From Symsagittifera roscoffensis (Eukaryota; Xenacoelomorpha; Acoela; Convolutidae): 64,000 bases of DNA. This document shows, piece by piece, positions 55,801 to 64,000 of the stretch. The stretch spans positions 15,119,802 through 15,183,801 of the forward strand of contig NC_087064.1 in the NCBI RefSeq assembly GCF_963678635.1, read 5' to 3'. Positions within the stretch are counted from its first letter, which is position 1. Every line of letters begins with the position of its first letter. The position numbers and the translations under genes are program-made. Below the pieces are notes generated by a model. The model saw only the letters and a list, made by a program, of their open reading frames with translations, ran no database searches and was not told the origin of the DNA.

Positions 55801-58800
55801 AAAATAAAAATTATTGTTTAACGAAAGATTGCTAACAAGCGTCCTGTAGATACGTTAATCTTTAAAATAAAAATTATTGCTTAACGAAAGATTGCTAACA
55901 TGCGTCCTGTGGATACGTAAATCTTTAAAATAAAATTTATTGTTTAACGAAAAATTGCTATCATGCGTCCTGTAGATACGTTAATCTTTAAATTAAAAAT
56001 TATTGCCTAACGAAAGATTGCTAACATGCGTCCTGTAGATACGTTAACCTTTAAAATAAAAATTATTGCTTAACAAAAGATTGCTAACATGCGTCCTGTA
56101 GATACGTTAATCTTTAAAATAAAAATTATTGTTTAACGAAAGATTGCTAACATGCGTCCTGTTGATACGTTAATCTTTAAAACAAAAAATTATTACCTAA
56201 CGAAAGATTGCTAACATGCGTCCTGTAGATACGTAAATCTTTAAAATAAAAATTATTGTTTAACGAAAAATTGCTATCATGCGTCCTGTAGATACGTTAA
56301 TCTTTAAATTAAAAATTATTGCCTAACGAAAGATTGCTAACATGCGTCCTGTAGATACGTTAATCTTTAAAATAAAAATTATTGCTTAACAAAAGATTGC
56401 TAACATGCGTCCTGTAGATACGTTAATCTTTAAAATAAAAATTATTGTTTAACGAAAGATTGCTAACATGCGTCCTGTTGATACGTTAATCTTTAAAACA
56501 AAAAATTATTACCTAACGAAAGATTGCTAACATGCGTCCTGTAGATACGTAAATCTTTAAAATAAAAATTATTGTTTAACGAAAAATTGCTATCATGCGT
56601 CCTGTAGATACGTTAATCTTTAAATTAAAAATTATTGCTTAACGAAAGATTGCTAACATGCGTCCTGTAGATACGTTAATCTTTAAAAAAAAAATTATTG
56701 CTTAACGAAAGATTGCTAACATGCGTCCTGTAGATACGTTAATCTTTAAAATAAAAATTATTGTTTAACGAAAGATTGCTAACATGCGTCCTGTAGATAC
56801 GTTAATCTTTAAAATAAAAATTATTGTTTAACGAAAAATTGCTAAAATGCGTCCTGTAGATACTTTAATCTTTAAAATAAAAGTTATTGCTTAACGAAAG
56901 ATTGCTAACATGCGTCCTTTAGATACGTTAATCTTTAAAATAAAAATTATTGTTTAACGAAAGATTGCTAACATGCGTCCTGTAGATACGTTAATCTTTA
57001 AAATAAAAATTATTGCTTAACGAAAGATTGCTAACATGCGTCCTGTAGATACGTTAATCTTTAAAATAAAAATTATTGCTTAACGAAAGATTGCTAACAT
57101 GCGTCCTGTAGATACGTTAATCTTTAAAATATAAATTATTGCTCAACGAAAAATTGCTAACATGCGTCCTGTAGATACGTTAATCTTTAAAATAAAAATT
57201 ATTGCTTAACGAAAGATTGCTAACATGCGTCCTGTAGATACGTTAACCTTTAAAATAAAAATTATTTTTTAACGAAAGATTGCTAACATGTGTCCTGTAG
57301 ATACGTTAATCTTTAAAATAAAAATTATTGTTTAACGAAAGATTGCTAACATGCGTCCTGTAGATACGTTAATCTTTAAAATAAAAATTATTGCTTAACA
57401 AAAGATTGCTAACATGCGTCCTGTAGATACGTTAATCTTTGAAATAAAAATTATTGTTTAACGAAAGATTGCTAACATGCGTCCTATAGATACGTTAATC
57501 TTTAAAATAAAAATTATTGCTTAGCGAAAGATTGCTAACATGCGTCCTGAAGATACGTTAATCTTTAAAATAAAAATTATTGTTTAACGAAAGATTGCTA
57601 ACATGCGTCCTATAGATACGTTAATCTTTAAAATAAAAATTATTGCTTAGCGAAAGATTGCTAACATGCGTCCTGTAGATACGTTAATCTTTAAAATAAA
57701 ATTATTGCTTAACGGAAGATTGCTAACATGCGTCCTGTAGATACGTTAATCTTTAAAATAAAAATTATTGCTTAACAAAAGATTGCTAAAATGCGTCCTG
57801 TAGATACGTTAATCTTTAAAATAAAAATTATTGTTTAACGAAAGATTGCTAACATGCGTCCTGTAGATACGTTAATCTTTAAAATAGAAAATTATTGTTT
57901 AACGAAAGATTGCTAACAAGCGTCCTGTAGATACGTTAATCTTTAAAATAAAAATTATTGCTTAACGAAAGATTGCTAACATGCGTCCTGTAGATACGTA
58001 AGTCTTTAAAATAAAATTTATTGTTTAACGAAAGATTGCTATCATGCGTCCTGTAGATACGTTAATCTTTAAATTAAAAATTCTTGCTTAACGAAAGATT
58101 GCTAACATGCGTCCTGTAGATACGTTAATCTTTAAAATAAAAATTATTGCTTAACGAAAGATTGCTAACATGCGTCCTGCAGATACGTTAACCTTTAAAA
58201 TAAAAATTATTTTTTAACGAAAGATTGCTAACATGTGTCCTGTAGATACGTTAATCTTTAAAATAAAAATTATTGTTTAACGAAAGATTGCTAACATGCG
58301 TCCTGTAGATACGTTAATCTTTAAAATAAAAATTATTGCTTAACAAAAGATTGCTAACATGCGTCCTGTAGATACGTTAATCTTTGAAATAAAAATTATT
58401 GTTTAACGAAAGATTGCTAACATGCGTCCTATAGATACGTTAATCTTTAAAATAAAAATTATTGCTTAGCGAAAGATTGCTAACATGCGTCCTGAAGATA
58501 CGTTAATCTTTAAAATAAAAATTATTGTTTAACGAAAGATTGCTAAAATGCGTCCTATAGATACGTTAATCTTTAAAATAAAAATTATTGCTTAGCGAAA
58601 GATTGCTAACATGCGTCCTGTAGATACGTTAATCTTTAAAATAAAATTATTGCTTAACGGAAGATTGCTAACATGCGTCCTGTAGATACGTTAATCTTTA
58701 AAATAAAAATTATTGCTTAACAAAAGATTGCTAAAATGCGTCCTGTAGATACGTTAATCTTTAAAATAAAAATTATTGTTTAACGAAAGATTGCTAACAT

Positions 58801-61800
58801 GCGTCCTGTAGATACGTTAATCTTTAAAATAGAAAATTATTGTTTAACGAAAGATTGCTAACAAGCGTCCTGTAGATACGTTAATCTTTAAAATAAAAAT
58901 TATTGCTTAACGAAAGATTGCTAACATGCGTCCTGTAGATACGTAAATCTTTAAAATAAAATTTATTGTTTAACGAAAGATTGCTATCATGCGTCCTGTA
59001 GATACGTTAATCTTTAAATTAAAAATTCTTGCTTAACGAAAGATTGCTAACATGCGTCCTGTAGATACGTTAATCTTTTAAATAAAAATTATTGCTTAAC
59101 GAAAGATTGCTAACATGCGTCCTGTAGATACGTTAATCTTTAAAATGAAAATTATTGTTTAACGAAAGATTGCTAACATGCGTCCTGTAGATACGTTAAT
59201 CTTTAAAATAAAAATTATTGTTTAACGAAAGATTGCTAAAATGCGTCCTGTAGATACGTTAATCTTTAAAATAAAAATTATTGCTTAACGAAAGATTGCT
59301 AACATGCGTCCTGTAGATACGTTAATCTTTAAAATAAAAATTGTTGTTTAACGAAAGATTGCTAACATGCGTCCTGTAGATACGTTAATCTTAAAAATAA
59401 AAATTATTGTTTAACGAAAGATTGCTAACAAGCGTCCTGTAGATACGTTAATCTTTAAAATAAAAATTATTGCTTAACGAAAGATTGCTAACATGCGTCC
59501 TGTAGATACGTAAATCTTTAAAATAAAAATTATTGTTTAACGAAAGATTGCTATCATGCGTCCTGTAGATACGTTAATCTTTAAATTAAAAATTATTGCT
59601 TAACGAAAGATTGCTAACATGCGTCCTGTAGATACGTTAATCTTTAAAATAAAAATTAATGCTTAACGAAAGATTGCTAACATGCGTCCTGTAGATACGT
59701 CAATCTTTAAAATAAAAATTATTGTTTAACGAAAGATTGCTAACAGCTGTAGATACGTTAATCTTTAAAATAAAAATTTTTGTTTAACGAAAGATTGCTA
59801 ACATGCGTCCTATAGATACGTTAATCTTTAAAATAAAAATTAATGCTATGCAAAAGATTGCTAACATGCGTCCTGTAGATACGTTAATCTTTAAAATAAA
59901 AATTATTGCTTAACGGAAGATTGCTAACATGCGTCCTGTAGATACGTTAATCTTTAAAATAAAAATTATTGTTTAACGAAAGATTGCTAACATGCGTCCT
60001 GTAGATACGTTAATCTTTAAAATAAAAATTATTGCTTAACGAAAGATTGCTAACATGCGTTCTGTAGATACGTTAGTCTTTAAAATAAAAATTATTGCTT
60101 AACGAAAAATTGCTAACATGCGTCCTGTAGATACGTTAATCTTTAAAATAAAATTTATTGCTTAACGAAAGATTGCTAACATGCGTCCTGTAGATACGTT
60201 AATCTTTAAAATAAAAATTATTGTTTAACGAAAGATTGCTAAGATGCGTCCTGTAGATACGTTAATCTTTAAAATAAAAATTTTTGTTTAACGAAAGATT
60301 GCTAACATGCGTCCTGTAGATACGTTAATCTTTAAAATAAAAATTCTTGCTTAACGAAAGATTGCTAACATGCGTCCTGTAGATACGTTAATCTTCAAAA
60401 TAAAAATTATTGCTTAAAGAAAAATTGCTAACATGCGTCCTGTAGATACGTTAATCTTTAAAATAAAAATTATTGTTTAACGAAAGATTGCTAACATGCG
60501 TCCTGTAGATACGTTAATCTTTAAAATAAAAATTATTGCTTAAATAAAGATTGCTAACATGCGTCCTGTAGATACGTTAATCTTCAAAATAAAAATTATT
60601 GTTTAACGAAAGATTGCTAGCATGCGTCCTGTAGATACGTTAATCTTTAAAATAAAAATTATTGCTTAACGAAAGATTGCTAACATGCGTCCTGTAGATA
60701 CGTTAATCTTTAAAATAAAAATTATTGCTTAAATAAAGATTGCTAACATGCGTCCTGTAGATACGTTAATCTTCAAAATAAAAATTATTGTTTAACGAAA
60801 GATTGCTAGCATGCGTCCTGTAGATACGTTAATCTTTAAAATAAAAATTATTGCTTAACGAAAGATTGCTAACATGCGTCCTGTAGATACGTTAATCTTA
60901 ACAATAAAAACTATTGCTTAACGAAAGATTGCTAACATGCGTCCTATAGATACGTTAATCTTTAAAATAAAAATTATTGCTTATCGAAAGATTGCTAACA
61001 TGCGTCCTGTAGATACGTTAATCTTTAAAAATAAAAATTATTGCTTAACAGAAGATTGCTAACATGCGTCCTGTAGATACGTTAATCTTTAAAATAAAAA
61101 TTATTGTTTAACGAAAGATTGCTAACATGCGTCCTGTAGATACGTTAATCTTTAAAATAAAAAATTTTGCTTAACGAAAGATTGCTAACATGCGTCCTGT
61201 AGATACGTTAATCTTTAAAATAAAAATTATTGTTTAACGAAAGATTGCTAAAATGCGTCCTGTAGATACGTTAATATTTAAAATAAAAATTATTGCTTAA
61301 CGAAAGATTGCTAACATGCGTCCTGTAGATCCGTTAATCTTTAAAATAAAATTTTTTGCTTAACGAAAGATTGCTAAAATGCGTCCTGTAGATACGTTAA
61401 TCTTTAAAATAAAAATTATTGTTCAACGAAAGATTGCTAACATGCGTCCTGTAGATACGTTTATCTTTAAAATAAAAATTATTGCTTAAATAAAGATTGC
61501 TAACATGCGTCCTGTAGATACGGTAATCTTTAAAATAAAAATTATTGGTTAACGAAAGATTGCTAACATGCGCCCTGTAGATACGTTAATCTTTAAAATA
61601 AAAATTATTGCTTAACGAAAGATTGCTAACATGCGTCCTGTAGATACGTGAATCTTTAAAATAAAAATTATTGCTTAACGAAAGATTGCTAACATGCGTC
61701 CTGTAGATACGTTAATCTTTAAAATAAAAATTATTGCTTAACGAAAGATTGCTAACATGCGTCTTGTAGATACGTTAATCTTTCAATAAAAATTATTGCT

Positions 61801-61872
61801 TAACGAAAGATTGCTAACATGCGTCCTGTAGATACGTTAATCTTTAAAATAAAAAATATTACTTAACGAAAT
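46818..61872. repeat. 63-bp satellite array, about 239 tandem units, 15 kb
   Basis: The unit is attgctaacatgcgtcctgt, then agatacgttaatctttaaaa, then taaaaattattgcttaacga, then aag. The spacing is 63 bp, with a few one-base indels and one internal deletion near 59,745. All frames have stops, so it is non-coding. Zones differ. About 46.9-48.3 kb is dominated by AATCTTC. About 48.3-51.6 kb mixes three or more subtypes (CGTCGTG, GCTAAACG, GTAAATC, AAATATTG). The rest is mostly AATCTTT, with duplicated blocks of 5, 8 and 15 units. Confidence 0.98.
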
Positions 61873-61994
61873 ATTTCATAAGTAGACTTAGAAACTGTTC
61901 TACGATGTGTCTAGAAAATAAAAAAATAATCATAAAAAATTTCAAATTTTTGAAAAAAAACTTTGTTTTGTTTTATTACATTTAATTTGTTAAT

Positions 61995-62080
61995 GTTATT
62001 AATGCTCCATAAACCTTAAAATGGAGTCCGAACGTTCAATGATTCGCCTCATACGAGCAATTTTGTTTAGTTTATGTTAG
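61995..62080 (+). repeat. Short hairpin repeat, copy 7
   Basis: GCTCCATAAACCTTAAAATG, then GAGTCCGAACGTTCAATG, then ATACGAGCAATTTTGTTTA. It retains one of the outer CTCCATAAA ends seen in copy 4, but the stem is decayed. Confidence 0.65.
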
Positions 62081-62225
62081 AAGTTGACGTTCGTTGAGTC
62101 ATTTTATTTTTAACGAACCACTCTTCTCAATCTTTTTCTGCAGTTTATGATACTAAATGTCGCAATTTTTTCTTATTTAAGTTTTTTATCAGGTCTTCCA
62201 AGTCTTTTTTTCCTTGGGTCTCTTC

Positions 62226-62706
62226 TTAAAAAGGTGACCCGGCCTTAACTGGTGGGCTTCTTGACGGTAGCAGAATGGGAGCGAACAGCGTTGCCTCTTG
62301 AAAGTAACGAGTCTTGTCATAATTTGGTGAATTCCTTAACAAGATTTTTTCAGCTTTCAATTGCCTGAATTTCAGAGTGATTTCCTATTTTGAGAAAAGT
62401 ATCAATTGTCACATTGAGAATCGATATAATTGACTCGCATCTATTCAAACGAGTTTCGTGCAAATCAGGTATATATGATCGAAAACAAGTTTGCGCGCAA
62501 AAACGATTGAGGGGTCAATCGTCAAGTCTTCGTCAATTTTACTCACTGAAGTTTTTGTCCAATTCAAACATCAGGTAGAGTTTGTGTTTTTTCGATTTGT
62601 ATCAACTACCTTTTGATATTGTAATTTTCGCTTTTAGCATATCTTCAATTGTAGGGAAAACACCTTTGTTGTGATAGCAATGTAGAATATCTCTGGTTGC
62701 AGTCAT
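62226..62706 (-). CDS. Probable small three-exon gene, 116 aa, unidentified
   Basis: Exon 1 is 62,706-62,610 (ATG to AAAAG|GTAGTT, phase 1): MTATRDILHCYHNKGVFPTI, then EDMLKAKITISK. Exon 2 is 62,545-62,451 (acceptor aacttcag, donor CTC|GTTTGA, phase 0): SKIDEDLTIDPSIVFARKLV, then FDHIYLICTKL. Exon 3 is 62,384-62,226 (acceptor ctcaaaatag, stop TAA): EITLKFRQLKAEKILLRNSP and on to PILLPSRSPPVKAGSPF. All phases agree and the introns are 64 and 66 bp. Each exon is too short to stand out as an open frame. The donor GTTTGA is weak. An AG directly before the ATG (atacag|C) leaves open that exon 1 is internal. A minus frame at 63,075-62,809 without a Met could belong to the same gene. No family is recognised. 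Confidence 0.45.
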
Positions 62707-64000
62707 GCTGTATTGATCTTAGATGACTTTCCAAGACGATGACTTGAAATATGGTAGGTGGAAGATATTGAAAGCGTTGTTTGGTCATTGTAAGTAATCC
62801 TTCTTCCCTTAACCAGTTTTGCCAGACATTGAATTTTTTTCGAGGTAATTGCCACTTCTCAGCTTAGCGAAAAAACTTCTACGAGAGCAGTTTTGTACAA
62901 TCGAGCTTGTCCAGTCTCTCAAAATAATCATAAGGAAAAATCCTATAGTTCCATTTGTTTTTAAAGCTTTCAAAGCTCGAGTGTCCAAAATATTAAGTTT
63001 TCGAAGAAAGCGTGAAAATTGTTGGATTCTGGGACAATTTAGAGCCCGGTGACTGATAGTTCTTTTTTGTCGGTCCTATGTCTTGAGAGTATAGCCACCA
63101 CTAACAAGATGCAAACACGTATTTGCATGTGTTTGGCATTCATCTCAATCATAACAAAAAACAAAAAAGATGCCCGCCTTAGCTCGCTTTCACCTGTCCG
63201 CATCAAAATGATCAATTTTTACTTATTTTTTTTCTTCAAAATTTTAATCAATGGTTATTAGTTTTAAATATGCCCATACACGTCCTGATTCAAATGGGCA
63301 GATTTGGACAGACTCATTACACCGTAAGCTAACAAAAAGCAGTAAGCAAGTTTCTGGCAGCTGATGCTTTAATAGCTAATCCTAATTTAGTTAGGAATTT
63401 AGGTTTTCAACTCGGTAATTTTTAGGACCAACCAGTAGAGAAAACCATTTGCGATGAAAGATGGGAATGTGTTGCGTTTTTGTGATGATTTCTGAAGACA
63501 TCTGCAGCCTCGGAAACCAGAAAAAAAATAACAGCGTTTTTATGGTATTGCATGCAACATTCTGACGACTCAGTTTCGAAATCAATTTTTTATGGACAAT
63601 TATGGACTTTTTATGGGGTTTCATGGATATAAAATATTATTTTGGTTGTTCTTGATCAGCCTCTATAAACTTCAAAAATAATCGATTACTTTCTCATCTT
63701 AATTTTTGTCAAATAAATAAATCCATTTTAAGCAGTTATAATCAATTAAAACGGATGATAATCATTGTTTCGTAATTTTTTTTGGAAAACTTTAATCACA
63801 GTTTACTCTCCCTGTTCCAACTTATGTATCTTGTCATCTCTCCAGCTATTACAGCCCCTCTTTTTACTTACACATTATCGCTTACATCCACCAGGTACCC
63901 TGTCACTTGTTTAAATGCAACCCCCCATCCCCCGCTTACACCCGCCTCAATCCCCCTCGTTATTCCCCCAACCCGTGTACAACCTCCCTCGTTGCGCTTT
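62707..64000. other. Right edge, no firm gene
   Basis: It contains an 88-codon minus-strand frame without a start (63,075-62,809) and a block shared with 37.28 kb (63,357 onward, ggcagctgatgctttaatag). A C/T-rich tail lies at 63,800-64,000. Nothing else was recognised. Confidence 0.5.

Noticed and set aside
46818-61872. CRISPR array
   Set aside because: The whole 63-bp unit repeats without unique spacers, in a genome with spliceosomal introns.
62809-63075. Minus-strand frame of 88 codons without a Met near its start
   Set aside because: It could be an upstream exon of the 62.2-kb gene, but no phase-matched splice sites were found.
1-64000. tRNA or rRNA genes
   Set aside because: No cloverleaf with A and B boxes and no rRNA core sequence was found by eye.

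Overview
This window is nuclear DNA from an AT-rich, intron-rich and repeat-loaded eukaryote. It is most likely a non-bilaterian or other invertebrate animal. The reasons are GT-AG introns with coding phases that match across junctions, a coagulation-factor 5/8 C (discoidin) domain gene of animal type, an animal-style MULE transposase relic, hAT-like MITEs with 8-bp target duplications, and a degraded Ty3/Gypsy LTR element. The species cannot be fixed from the sequence alone. Gene density is low: four or five genes (two of them weakly supported) plus transposable-element debris, and one quarter of the window is a single satellite array.

Region 1 (1-19,220, + strand) is the 3' part of a large extracellular-protein gene. 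I resolve 14 exons encoding about 863 residues. The order is beta-sandwich-like repeat modules, one F5/8C domain, a Cys-containing stretch, and an Asp-box (BNR) motif before a TGA stop. The gene runs off the left edge, and a 200-N gap removes at least part of one exon. Its introns carry a MULE-type MITE (787-1243), a MULE transposon with a dead transposase (about 5800-7690), a hAT-like MITE inserted in a short hairpin repeat (11,309-11,679), a foldback element (11,807-12,518) and a precursor-microRNA-like hairpin (18,708-18,770).

Region 2 (19,221-25,423) is intergenic, with diverged repeats only. Region 3 (25,424-about 30,370) is a compact gene cluster. A two-exon minus-strand gene encodes a 453-residue protein with a C-terminal GNAT acetyltransferase-like domain. 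Upstream of it is a three-exon minus-strand gene for a 181-residue coiled-coil protein. The start of a possible small plus-strand gene lies 43 bp from the coiled-coil gene's start codon, head to head.

Region 4 (30,371-46,817) is repeat territory. It holds blocks of degenerate short repeats, a 1.57-kb TIR transposon, a MITE with a perfect 8-bp target duplication, and an LTR retrotransposon with two 379-bp LTRs, a primer-binding site and an integrase remnant.

Region 5 (46,818-61,872) is an uninterrupted 15-kb satellite of about 239 copies of a 63-bp unit with nested higher-order duplications. A diverged single copy of the same unit, in the same flanking context, lies 1.6 kb upstream of the array. 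It looks like the state before amplification. This satellite with its apparent progenitor is the most notable system in the window.

Region 6 (61,873-64,000) holds a short hairpin repeat and a probable small three-exon minus-strand gene (62,706-62,226) made of exons too short for a simple ORF scan. All functional calls are by eye from translated motifs; no database search was possible.
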